Shown: piece by piece, positions 1 through 9,524 of the stretch | Numbering within the stretch: position 1 is the stretch's first letter | Layout of the letters: each line of letters opens with the position of its first letter | Assembly (NCBI GenBank): GCA_019925795.1 | Contig: CM034306.1 | Span: 46,804,758-46,868,757 of the forward strand | Source of the DNA: Dendrobium chrysotoxum | Taxonomy: Eukaryota; Streptophyta; Magnoliopsida; Asparagales; Orchidaceae | Direction: 5' to 3' | Length of the DNA: 64,000 nt | Program-made: the position numbers and the translations under genes | Notes under the pieces: generated by a model | What the model saw: only the letters and a program-made list of their open reading frames with translations | What the model was told of the DNA's origin: nothing | Database searches by the model: none

Positions 1-223
1 CAAAGGCTAGTAGCACTCTAATGGCTTCCAATCTAGCTACAGGGGCAAAAGTCTCCTCAAAATTAATCCCTTCTATCTGATTATACCCCTTAGCCACCAA
101 TCTTGCCTTATTTCTCACCACCACACCAGAATCATTCATCTTATTCTTAAAGACCCACTTGGTTCCCACAATACTTTGATTTTTAGGTCTTTCTACTAAC
201 TCCCAAATATCATTCCTCACAAA
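1..223 (-). pseudogene. Copia reverse transcriptase, N-terminal part only
   Basis: Reverse-strand translation gives the typical start of the copia RT domain: KWVFKNKM, then KARLVAKGYNQ, then FEETFAPVARLEAIR. The family uses this domain to copy its RNA genome into cDNA. The catalytic YVDD box lies outside the window. An in-frame TAA at 226-224 separates it from the integrase C-terminus. The call rests on these three blocks, which are highly conserved in plant copia elements. Confidence 0.85.
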
Positions 224-1198
224 TTAATTCAATTCTTCCTGCATAGCTAAAATCCAAAATTCATCCGATAGGGCTTGATTGATGTTGGTGGGTTCAGTCA
301 TTGAGATAAAGGCAGAATGGTTTACTTCCTTCCTAAGTCCATGCCTAGTCCTAACACCTTCAGAAGGGTCTCCTAAGATCAGTTCTTTAGGATGACTCGA
401 AGAATATCTCCAATCTCTAGGCAAATCTGTTTGAGGTTCTATCCTTTCCTCCAAATTTGTATTTCCAACTCCTTGGGTAACCTCAATAATCTCTTCATCT
501 TCTACTTCAGATCTAGACTCCTTAGGATCAGATTCATCAAACACTACATGGGTTGTTTCTTCCACCACCAAAGTCCTCCTATTGAACACCCTAAAGGATT
601 TCCCCACACTTGAATATCCTAAGAACACTCCTTCATCAGATTTGGGGTCAAATTTTCCTAAGGGTGACTTCCCGTTGTTCAGAATGAAAACCTTACAGCC
701 AAAGACATGGAGGTGGGATAGATTTGGAGTTCTACCCTTAATGATCTCATAAGGTGTCTTGCTCAGTTTGACTCTCTCATTCACCCTATTCAGCACATAA
801 CAGGCAGTGTTCACCGCTTCAGCCCAAAAGTATTTTGGAAGTGAATACTCGGCAAGCATGGCTCTAGCGGCTTCCACTAAGGTCCTGTTCTTCCTTTCAG
901 CTACCCCGTTCTGCTGAGGGGTCCTAGGAGCTAAAAAATTGTGACTAATCCCATGATCCTCACAAAAGCTTCCAAACCTTTCATTTTCAAATTCCCCTCC
1001 GTGATCACTATGGATGGTAATAATCTCACATCCTAACTTCTTCTGAATCCAAGTAGAGAAGGATCTAAACTCATCAAATGACTCAGATTTATGTGACAAA
1101 AACTTAACCCAGGTGAACCTCGAATAATCATCTACAATCACAAAACCATAGACTCTCCCCCCTAAGCTGGCAGTGCTAATGGGTCCAAAGAGGTCCAT
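224..1198 (-). pseudogene. Copia integrase core and C-terminal region
   Basis: The protein carries the retroviral-type integrase core: DDYSRF near residue 23, HSDHGGEF with Asp at residue 65, and PQQNGVAERKN with Glu at residue 101. The last two catalytic residues are 35 apart, the expected DD35E spacing, so the active site looks intact. The C-terminal part holds the copia block around residues 160-200 (HVFGCKVF, SDEGVFLGYS). Integrase joins the cDNA ends to host DNA. The Met at 1198 is probably internal, because the same frame continues upstream into the pre-integrase domain after one TAG at 1237-1235. Within the polyprotein this is a segment, not a separate gene. Confidence 0.88.
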
Positions 1199-1234
1199 AT
1201 GAAGAACTTCTAAAGGTCTAGAGGTGCTAATGTC

Positions 1235-1813
1235 CTAAACAGAGTGAAAAGAGGACTGGACTTGCTTCCCCAACTGACAGGCATCACACAGGTGATCCTT
1301 AGTGAACTTAAGCTTGGGCACACCTCTAACTAAGTCCTTTTGGGTGACTCTCCTAAGGGTTTTCATACTAGCATGACACAATCTCCTATGCCATAACCAA
1401 GACTCATCAGCAGCAGTTTTTAAGCAAATTGAATTATCAAATTTAATGCTACTTATATCCAGCTTGTAGACGTTGTTGATCCTTTGCCCCTGCAAAACAA
1501 CTTCATCATTTAAGCTTAAAATGCAGCCAGTGGGCAGGAATTTGATGCTGTATCCCTTGTCACAGAGTTGACTGATGCTCAGCAGGTTGTGTTTCAGTCC
1601 ATCTACAAGCAAAACATTATCAATCATAAAGTTCTTTGAATCACCAATTATACCTGTGCCTACCACCTTCCTGGTGGTGTTATCTCCAAGTGTAACCTTG
1701 CCTCCAGCTCTGGCCTCCAGCGAAATGAACTGATTTGCATCTCCAGTCATATGTCTAGAACATCCGCTGTCCAGGTACCACATGCTCTTACGAGGTCTTA
1801 TGTGAGAGCACAC
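1235..1813 (-). pseudogene. Copia aspartic protease end and pre-integrase (HHCC) domain
   Basis: The N-terminal part contains WYLDSGCSRHMTGD, the active-site DSG of copia aspartic proteases, which cut the Gag-Pol polyprotein. The C-terminal part shows the pre-integrase zinc finger: WHRRLCHAS supplies the two His and LCDACQLGKQ the two Cys. The frame is shared with the downstream integrase and ends at a TAG (1237-1235), the only interruption between them. The upstream junction with gag near 1815-1825 is a frame change. The protein is a polyprotein segment and the start Met is not meaningful. Confidence 0.85.
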
Positions 1814-1824
1814 CTACAAAAGTA

Positions 1825-2301
1825 TCAAACGTCAGTCTTAGGAACCCAAATAGGTTTGGGTTCCTTCTTATGAAAAGAAGAATGCAATGCATGCGTGCTG
1901 TGCTGTGAAACAGGCAGTTTGGGTTTCCACACCCAATGTGTACTACGGTGAACAGTGCAGGTGTAAGAAATATGTCCTAACATGCCACATGAAAAACATC
2001 TAACACCAGGAAAAGGGTTAACTAATCTACGTGGATGATAATGCCTCTTCCTAGATGTATATGAAACATGCTTTGAAGAACTTGCAACAGATTTTTCAAA
2101 AGGTGGCGGTGCATAAAACTGTTCAAAAGTAGGCGGTGTTTTGTTCTTTTCAAAAGCACTGATCTTTACTTTCAAAAACTTATTTTCTTTCTTTAAACTT
2201 GCAATTTCAAATTTCAAGGTTCCCTTGCTACTTTCTACTTCACATGCCATTGTATCTAATTTTTTAAAAGCTCTTTCTAAGTCTACATGCGTAGTTTTCA
2301 A
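1825..2301 (-). pseudogene. Copia gag, C-terminal segment with second zinc knuckle
   Basis: This segment continues the gag reading frame after a frameshift near 2310. It begins with a predicted coiled-coil-like stretch (ERAFKKLDTMACEVES) and holds one CCHC knuckle, CFSCGMLGHISYTC (CX2CX4HX4C), followed by a Trp/Pro/His-rich tail. Such knuckles bind the element's RNA in the nucleocapsid. The segment ends at a stop just before the protease region, and the protease is in another frame. SIRE-type Gag proteins are long and often have an extended C-terminal part like this. Confidence 0.75.
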
Positions 2302-2311
2302 TGAATCATGC

Positions 2312-3616
2312 TCAGAAACTCAACTCATCGAATTCATCAAGCAAAGACATGTGATTTGAATCAAGTGTGGAATGATCTTTAACTACAGAATCATGCTCTT
2401 TTTGCAATGTTAAGTAATCTAATTTCAAACTAGCATGAGTTTTCTTAAGCTTCCTATACGATGTATGAATTCTTTCAGAAACTTCAAATAATTGATCGTA
2501 GGTAAGCTCACATACCTCTTCCTGATCTGACTGACCAGGGTGATCATCAGCCATAAGACACAAGTTTGTTTCCTCCTCTTCAGCTTCAATCTCAGAAGAG
2601 TCGGATGCAGAGTCTGCCCAGAACGCCTTCTGAATCCGCTTCTTGTCCTTTCTGAACTTTGGTTTCTCCTCACCCTTCTCCTTGCTTGGGTGAGCTTTAA
2701 GTGTAGGACATTCAGCCTTTATGTGTCCAAGCTTCCTGCATTCAAAACAAACAGATTCAGATGAACTCTTAAAATTTTTATTGGACTTACCCTTGTTCCA
2801 CTTCTGATAGTTCTTATGTTTCTTCCTTAGAAAGCTTTTGAATTGCCTTGTGATTAAGGCAACATCATCGCTATCAGACCCGGAAGAGCTAGCATCTGAA
2901 TCCTTGCCCTTTAGTGCCACTGTCTTCTCTTTCTTGCGTTCACCTGCATCAAGTTGCCTTTGGTTCACTCCTTGCTCGTAAGCAATGAGTGATCCAAGTA
3001 AGCTGTCAATAGAGTAAGTGTTTAAATCTTTAGATTCAATAATAGCAGTAATCTTAGCATCATAAGAAGCAGGCAAACATCTTAGAATTTTGTTCACTCT
3101 TTCGTAGTTAGTAAGTTCTCTACCTAGAACATGCAAAGAGGTAACAATCTGAGTGAACCTCGTGTACATTTCTGAAATAGTCTCACTAGGTTTCATGCGA
3201 AAAAGTTCGTAATCATGTAACAAGATGTTTAACCTAGACTATTTGACTTCAGTTGTACCTTCGTATGTTATGCATAATCTATCCCAGATTTCCTTTCCCG
3301 TTGTGCAAGTAGAAACACGCATATAGTCTTCGGATTTTAAAGCACAAAAGAAACAGTTCAAGCATTTTGCATTTAACTGTGCTAAATCACGATCATCAAA
3401 TGTCCAATCAGTAAAAGGTAGTTCAGTTTTCACATTGTTAATCAGTCTAAAAGGTGGTTCGTATCCGTCCTTAACTAACATCCACATGCGATAATCAATA
3501 GACTGTAGAAAAGTAGACATGCGTGTTTTCCAAAAATCAAAAGGAATATTATCAAACAACGGTGGTCTTGTAATAGAATATCCTTCAACAGTATTACGAT
3601 TATTATAGTTAGCCAT
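2312..3616 (-). pseudogene. Copia Gag, main part, one in-frame TAG
   Basis: Translation starts at the ATG at 3616-3614, about 40 bases inside the primer binding site, which is the usual arrangement. The N-terminus (RPPLFDN, FWKTRM) is typical of plant SIRE-like Gag. An in-frame TAG at 3241-3239 interrupts it, but the same frame continues through the UBN2-like core (FRMKPSETISEMYTRF, YERVNKILRCLP) to a CCHC knuckle, CFECRKLGHIKAEC. It then runs into an acidic stretch and a coiled-coil-like region, where a frameshift near 2310 leads into the next segment. Gag packages the element RNA in cytoplasmic particles. The single TAG may be a true lesion. Confidence 0.85.
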
Positions 3617-3657
3617 GGATCAAATTCAAAAGTTTTTAAACCTAAATTTTGAATCCC

Positions 3658-3669
3658 GCTCTGATACCA
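3658..3669 (-). other. Primer binding site, initiator tRNA-Met type
   Basis: On the minus strand TGGTATCAGAGC lies two bases inside the LTR terminus (CA at 3673-3672). This is a perfect match to the usual plant initiator-Met PBS. It fixes the inner end of the LTR and the direction of the element. Confidence 0.95.
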
Positions 3670-3982
3670 CTTGAAAGTTCGATAGGGATGTTAAGCCCTA
3701 GTGAACTAGTCCTGAGGCTAACCAAGAGGGGGGGGGGGTGAATTGGTTATTTAAAAGTTTCACGATAACTATGAAAATCTTTTTATAACGTGCAGTGAAA
3801 ATGAATTAAAACAACGATAAAAAGATCAACCACAGATATTCACCCAAGCAGTTAATATCAGAAAAAATTAAAGTGCAGAATTGAATCAGAAAAGCAAACC
3901 AGATTTTATAGTGGTTCGGTCAACTTGACCTACGTCCACTCCCCGGAGCCTCCCCTCTGGGTATTGCACTAAACAGAAGTGT

Positions 3983-4140
3983 CTCTCCTTTTGCTCCCAC
4001 AGCAAGGCGGAGAAGCCTGTACAAAAATCTCCTTTTCACCACACGGTGAGGCAGAGAACCCGACCTCCTTTCGCTTCCTCCTGAAGCAGGTAGAGAACCT
4101 ACGAACTCCTTTTACTTCCACCTGAAGCGGGCAGAGAACC
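3983..4140 (-). repeat. Four degenerate ~37-bp tandem units with hairpin potential in the LTR
   Basis: Four units begin CTCCTTT and end GGCGGAG or GGCAGAGAACC. They start near 3984, 4028, 4065 and 4106. Inside each, short complementary arms face each other, for example TTGCT/AGCAA and CACC/GGTG. A similar CTTTCAC-CTC unit series is seen at 41328-41450 in the diverged LTR, so the array is an old property of this LTR family. Confidence 0.6.
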
Positions 4141-4412
4141 CCGGATCTTCTTGCGAACGATCCTCCCACGACGAACACCGACTAGACGAAAGACGACGAG
4201 CGGAGAAGACGACTCTGATCCGTGCTCGGAGCAACCTTAGTGAATCCCTCACTAACTCCCCCTCACAAGATCTTCTCTCTCTCTACTAACTCTCTCTCTC
4301 TCTCTAGGGTTTCTCAGGGAAGGAAGGCAGCAAAAGATTTTTTAAAAAATTGGAAAAAGTTCTTTTAAAGGAGGGCTTAAAATTTGCCCTAAATCTCAAC
4401 TGGTCGGCCAAG

Positions 4413-5087
4413 ATCGTCCAGGACGATCGGTAGATCATCCTGTACGATCAGTTCAAATTCAGCTGTTTCAGCCTGGACGATCTGGCTCTTCTGGACGATC
4501 AGTATAAAAAGTTTTTCATATCATCCCGTATGATCCTGCGATCGTCCGGGACGATTAGTGCAAATTGAGGGAAATCGTCCAGAAGATAGTTCGGGTCGTC
4601 CAGAGAAATCTGTGCTGGACGACCAAAAAATGACTTGATCGTCCAGGACGATGGGGTCATCGTCCTGGACGATTAGTTTAAAAAGGCCCCAAATCGTCCT
4701 GTACATAGTTCTGGACGTACAGCTTAAATGCACTAGACGATCAAGATCGTCCGGGACGATCCTGCGATCGTCCAGGACGATATGATCGTATCAACCAAAA
4801 ATAAATTGCTTTCCTTAATTACCAGATTAAATTAGGCATGATTATACTGGATCGTCCGGGATGATACACGTATCGTCCGGGACGATCAGACCAAGTATCT
4901 AAAAATAAGAACTTGCCTAACTTGATCTAGTGGCTGAGAATTTCTTATTTGGGCATATCGTCCCGTACGATCCGAAGATCGTCCAGGATGATCGGCTCAA
5001 TCAGACCCTCTTAACTTAGTCGCCCTAATTAGGGTTTCTGTTTTTAACTGGATCGTCCAGGACGATGTGGAGATCGTCCAGGACGAT
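4413..5087. repeat. Array of 15-bp palindromes ATCGTCCNGGACGAT in the LTR
   Basis: Nine exact copies of ATCGTCCNGGACGAT start at 4413, 4541, 4638, 4659, 4746, 4767, 4872, 5052 and 5073. Copies with one change start at 4851, 4957 and 4978, and half sites lie between them. Three pairs start exactly 21 bp apart (4638/4659, 4746/4767, 5052/5073), and 4851/4872 and 4957/4978 keep the same 21-bp spacing. The centre base varies while the arms are kept. The array could be a binding platform, a hairpin-forming region or a simple expansion. Nothing in the sequence shows which. Confidence 0.9.
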
Positions 5088-5390
5088 ATGAACAAATTTT
5101 TAACAGAAACTCTAATTCACTCAATCTCTCTCCCTGAGTGTGTGTGTGCAAGGTTACTTAGCTAGGGAATCAGTTACATTACAATTGACTCAATAAAAAG
5201 AAAAATCATACATTTGACACACTTGGACCTGATCTTGAGTTGGCTTGAGTGGCTCGCGGTCTTTTGTGCCTGAAACAGATTAGCCAAGCAAAACACACTG
5301 GAAATATGTTTGTCATCATCAAAACCAGATTTGCAACACCTTTCATAGTCTGACTCTATTGATCTGCCTTCCATGTTTGCACTTCACAAG

Positions 5391-6244
5391 TGTAGACATT
5401 ACTCACCTTCTTCATTCACACGTAAAGATATCGCCCGCAGGCGCATATGTCGACGGTCATTGATATGCTTTTTGTGTTTGCATGCACAGATGTCATGCTT
5501 CCCCTAGCTGCTCACCCATTATTAAACCCATTATTCTACTACGGTTAACCCTATTATGTGTTTCACCCCGCTATTCTCCTGAGCTAATCAAGCCGGCTCA
5601 ATAGTAATCTAACTGAGCAACACTTGAGCTCGAACTCAAGCTCAATAATCCAACTAGCTTAAAATTCTACTCGAGTTTGAGCTTGAACTCGATAAGCTCG
5701 GCTCACGAGCTTGTTAATGAGTTGAGCTAGATCTGGCTCATAAGCTAGCTCGGCTCACTTACACCCCTAGTTTGGCCAATAGAAGAAGTTTCAAGAAAAG
5801 TTAAATGTTGAGATTACCTAGGAGGAGTTCTCTACGACCTATAGAGAGTGGTTTGTTTCACACTTAGCAATATAGCAAATCTAGGAGTCATTTCTAAGTT
5901 TTGTTTATGGAATTAATGATAAATAAATTATACTAACTGATTTGCACTTTATGTTTCTCAAATTAAATCTACATAGCTAATAACATACTATCTCGAAAGA
6001 TAGATTAAAACTTTATCGATTTAATAATAGAAACAAAATTTATGTTCATAATCAAACTTATCATAAGTAATGTAATATTCATCTCAAAAGATAAAAATGA
6101 CATTCACCTATCTTTTTGAAAATGAAACTAACCAAGGAATAGACTTTAATCTACGTCTAAATCTTTTTCCCCTACTCTAGGGAACTAAAGCAAGGTTTAT
6201 TTTTTTTAACAAGTCCTAGGTCTCCCAAAGAAGCAAGCTTCTAA
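5391..6244. other. No gene seen; GAGCTCG-rich degenerate repeat at about 5560-5780
   Basis: There is no open frame with a recognisable product. From about 5560 to 5780 short motifs such as GAGCTCG, AAGCTCG and CTCGGCTCA recur, ending in CACTTACACCCCTAG. This resembles an abundant plant non-autonomous DNA-transposon type, but the matching opposite terminus was not found. The remainder to 6244 is AT-rich with nothing recognisable. Confidence 0.5.
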
Positions 6245-6307
6245 GGTTTTTTTTAACACGAATATATTAAAATGAAAGGAAGGATACACAGAGAGAAACA
6301 ATCTTAT

Positions 6308-6328
6308 GGGGGGGGGGGGGGGGGGGGG
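6308..6328 (-). repeat. 21-bp G homopolymer (C-run in the LINE sense)
   Basis: An uninterrupted run of 21 G on the plus strand lies near the 3' end of the LINE. It reads as Pro codons on the minus strand. An equally long C-run lies in the other LINE at 18568-18588. Confidence 0.95.
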
Positions 6329-6499
6329 AACTTCCACTTCCCAAAGATAAAAGGGGAAGGGATACAACTTGATAAGCACCCAAACCAAGCCGTAGATAGA
6401 AACAAAAGGAAAGAAACCCCTCAAGTGAGAAAGAGGACCCTTTAATTGGTTTGTAATGCCTAACAAATTCCAATACAAACCAATGAAAGAGATCACTCA

Positions 6500-8698
6500 T
6501 TAAGCACTTGAGACGACCAAGTCCCCACCTGTGAAGTCTATTGAAGTCTTCTTCCTCTTCCTACGAGAGGTGGCCAAAGCACTTAAAGCCCCAAGTTGGA
6601 GGAGCTCTCTGTCCAATCGAGACTTGGATACTCTTGGTTGTTGCTTGCAAAAGTTCGCAATCCTATTAGAAGTTTCTTCCATTTGCTGTAACTTTTTGAC
6701 CGAGAATTGGATAGGGGGTTCAACTTGTGGATGAGTGCCTTATTCTTTAGGAGCCCTCAGTTTGACTTTCCTTCTCCAGGTAACTAGGTTTCAAGCTCCA
6801 AGGGAGTATTCTTCCTTTTCCTCACTAAGAAAGGTATCTTAAACCGCTGTATGCTTTGGCTCAAGAGAAGGACTGGGTGCTTTGGGGAATTTCTCATGTG
6901 TGGTTTGCCCCTTGGATGGCGACGATGAATGCATTGGAGGAGCTTTAGGACGTTGAGTTGGAGCCTTGGATAGGCAAGCTCCATTGGCATGACCAATGAA
7001 ACCACAATCGAAGCAAAAGTTTGTAAGCCCTTCATATTCGACTCTCTAAAAAAATCGTCCATGGAGCCCATTGATCCAAACCCCAGCTTGAAGCTTTTAA
7101 GAGAGATCAATCCTAACACAAATTCTTGCATAGGATAATCTTCCCCATGTACTCATGTGTGAGTCCATCCATAGAGGTTCCCCAAGCATATTAGCTTGTC
7201 TAGTGATGTTGTTTGTATCACAGTACATGAGAGGGAGCTGTGGAAAGCATATCCAAATGGGGGAGTGAAGCCCATGAAGAGAGTTTGGAGAGGAGGTAGG
7301 AGACCACTTGTCCATTCTGATGATGTTCTCTGCTATGATCCACAGCCCACTCATGAGCACCACATCCCTTGCCTCTATGCTTTGGAAAATACATATAAAA
7401 GAGTTTGGAGCTGTAGTAATGATATTGAATTCCCTAAAGTGATACCACCTATGTTTGAGCTCACCAAGAAGGTATGGAAATGCAACCCTCCATCCCATGA
7501 GCTTAGCCAGTAATGCTCTATCCAATTTGGTAATATTCTCATGTACAGCTGCCACTTCCAGCTTCATGGACATGCCATCTTTGGCTAAGAAGATTTCACT
7601 TGGCATTTTATCCAACTTAACAAATTGGACCTTATTCCAAGTAAAGGGACTGAACTACAATCCTCTAGGCTACAGTGGAGGTACTTGCACGGGCTGGCAA
7701 ATAGGGCTAGCTGATTCAGGGAACTCAGCGACATTAACACAAAAACTTGGAGGGCGCACTCCTGTTGCAAACTGCTGAATGGGTGAGGGATCCACAGTCT
7801 TTATACACCTGTCGATAGGAGACTCCTTCGCAAACATGGCCTTGCATTTCCCACAACCAATAATAATAAAATTATTTGAAGAGGTGGCCAACTCCCCACA
7901 CGGGAGGGCAGGGGACAGACGATCAACCTAAGCAGGAGTGAACTGGTCGCAGCTGGGTGTCTTTATTGATGGGGCGAAATAATCAGGAAGTGAGTTGGGT
8001 TGCCTAGCTAACCCCATGGAATCATCTGATCCATCCTCATATGAATTGTTACCCGAAACCTGCATAGTGTCAGAGTGGTTTGTCTTCTCGGGCGGCTGGG
8101 TTTGCTCGTGCTGATCATCCTCCATTTTGAAATTTGGATCAGACTCGCCAGCCGACTCCTCCATCTCATCTTCAGAGTTGTCTGATTCGCCACCCGAGCT
8201 ACATTCGCTTGAAGATTCCAAAATAAGTGAATGGATGGGCTGGTTGAGCTGAATATCCGCAGCTGGCTGTGCGATACCAGAGGGATGATCGGGCAGAGGG
8301 ATCACACCTTGCAAGCAGGTAGAGGCATTAGACAGGGTCTTGACGCTACCATCCTACTGATTGATATAGTTGGCCGGACCTTGTGGGCACAGAAGCTGCA
8401 CCGACTTACAAACCTCCTCCTTGCTCTATCAGATGATGGCTTGTGATTTTGCAACCACCTCATTCCAAGATTCCCTAGTGACAGAATCCCAATCCTTTGG
8501 AGAAGATTGGGTGCTGCTCTCCGTTTTAACCCACGGAGTGTGCTTGGAAGTCTCCACCACTTGCTTAGAAGTCTTCGCCGCCTCCGCACTGACGGGTGCA
8601 ATTAGATGCTATTAGTTTCCTTGTTTATAGAAATCCCTCCTGCCGCCCCCTCTACCACCATTTGGAGGAGGTGACCTAAGACCACCCCCTCTAGCCAT
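6500..8698 (-). pseudogene. LINE ORF1 (DUF4283 and zinc knuckle), broken
   Basis: The likely start is the ATG at 8698-8696 (MARGGGLRSPPPNGG), soon stopped by TAA. Fragments follow: an acidic Ser/Glu/Asp-rich region (8314-7928), a short segment (7891-7670), and the DUF4283 core (7615-7097). The core shows W-RVAFP, RDVVLMSGLWII, IWICFPQLPL and ARICVRIDLS. A frame change near 7050 brings in a knuckle, CFDCGFIGHANGAC (CX2CX4HX4C). ORF1 proteins bind LINE RNA. A basic C-terminal piece lies at 6682-6500. Multiple stops and shifts make it non-functional. Confidence 0.8.
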
Positions 8699-8750
8699 CC
8701 TAGAGCTTCTCTTTCTAAAAACTCTCTAGAGAGAGAGAGGGAAAAGGCTT

Positions 8751-9524
8751 AATGCTGCTTTACTTGGCGTCCAATCGATTCCTTCTTCTAGAAGGAGCTT
8801 CTAAGGTTAATTACATCCAAAGACAAGACTTGAGAAAGGTCTTGGTTAAAGTGGTGACTAAATTTATTTAGATTTAAGATGAATGCAGACAAGAATTGAA
8901 TCAGGAATTATATCAACAGGGAATGGATCAAAGTGTTAACACTTATTTCTGGAACTCACAAGAAGAAAGGTAGAGAGTGTTTGAGATTCTTGGATAACCC
9001 AAAATACATTTGAGTTATTTCTTTTTACTTGATATTTCCTAATGATCATATTTCTTTTATATACATGATTAATAGATTTTGTAGCATAAGCCGGAGTTGT
9101 TTGATCAAGAGTATTATTGGATATCACCTTATATAAATTAATGATTAGAATAATGTTCCATTAGGATTATTCATGTACTAAAAAATTAAAGAAAATTTAA
9201 TCTCTAATTAATTATAGGGTTATTTTCATGGAGACTTTTTATTACTTTGGTTAGGAGAACTTGGTCTAGTTGCTACACTTCTTCTCTTATTTTACTTTGT
9301 GAAAACCTTTCTACAAGAATTTGGAGTAAGCTTCCATATTAAGACAAATACTTGGCTTTTATGTTAAATTATTGACAAATAGTTTTAGAAATCAAATATG
9401 TACTAGAATAAACATGGAATTAAAATGTAATTGTTTTTCACAAATTAAACAAAAAAATATACAAGTTGTGGGTTAGCATTCTTGCATTCATATAACATAA
9501 ATAAATACTAACAAACTCATTATT
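8751..9524. other. AT-rich intergenic sequence, nothing recognised
   Basis: No open frame of note, no terminal repeats and no domain signature were seen. The only ORF of length (9127-8936, minus) has no recognisable motif and reads like chance AT-rich sequence. Confidence 0.6.

Larger units (their letters stand above)
1..5390 (-). mobile_element. Ty1/copia retrotransposon, SIRE-like, truncated by the window's left edge
   Basis: Read on the minus strand the order is LTR (5390-3672), primer binding site, gag with two zinc knuckles, protease with pre-integrase domain, integrase, and the start of reverse transcriptase. PR-INT-RT is the Ty1/copia order. The gag type, the LTR with a G-run followed by GTGAATTGG, and the length of the LTR all point to the SIRE/Maximus lineage. 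The second LTR, most of RT and the RNase H lie beyond position 1, so the target duplication and LTR divergence cannot be read. The coding region is only lightly damaged: one stop in gag, frameshifts near 2310 and 1820, one stop between pre-integrase and integrase, and one between integrase and RT. This suggests a fairly young but inactive copy. Confidence 0.9.
3672..5390 (-). mobile_element. 5' LTR of the SIRE-like copia element
   Basis: The inner end is fixed by the PBS. The outer end is placed by a TG candidate (CA on the plus strand) near 5388 and is uncertain by 10-20 bases, because the partner LTR is outside the window. The length of about 1.7 kb is large for copia but fits SIRE. Landmarks from the inner end are an 11-G run (3728-3738), the block TATAGTGGTTCGGTCAA, a set of four ~37-bp hairpin-like repeats (3983-4140), a CT-rich stretch (4271-4310) and the palindrome array (4413-5087). 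Confidence 0.8.
6245..8750 (-). mobile_element. L1-like LINE, internally deleted (ORF1 joined to the 3' tail)
   Basis: On the minus strand the element runs from a purine/pyrimidine-rich leader (GAGAGAGAG, about 8730) through a DUF4283-type ORF1 to a 3' end. The 3' end reads TTAATATATTCGTG followed by an A-run (T-run at 6246-6253 on the plus strand), typical of plant LINE tails. ORF2 (endonuclease, RT, RNase H) is absent. About 300 bp separate the end of ORF1 from the tail, and the reading there begins ISFIGL-WNLLG, reminiscent of an ORF2 start. An internal deletion is therefore more likely than 5' truncation, since the 5' end is present. Target duplications were not identified. Confidence 0.7.

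Noticed and set aside
4521..4733. Open frame in the palindrome array of the SIRE-like LTR
   Set aside because: The frame is a by-product of the repeat, is unlike any domain, and lies in an LTR.
5560..5780. GAGCTCG-rich repeat as a complete MITE
   Set aside because: One end (CACCCCTAG) fits, but no matching opposite end or target duplication was found.
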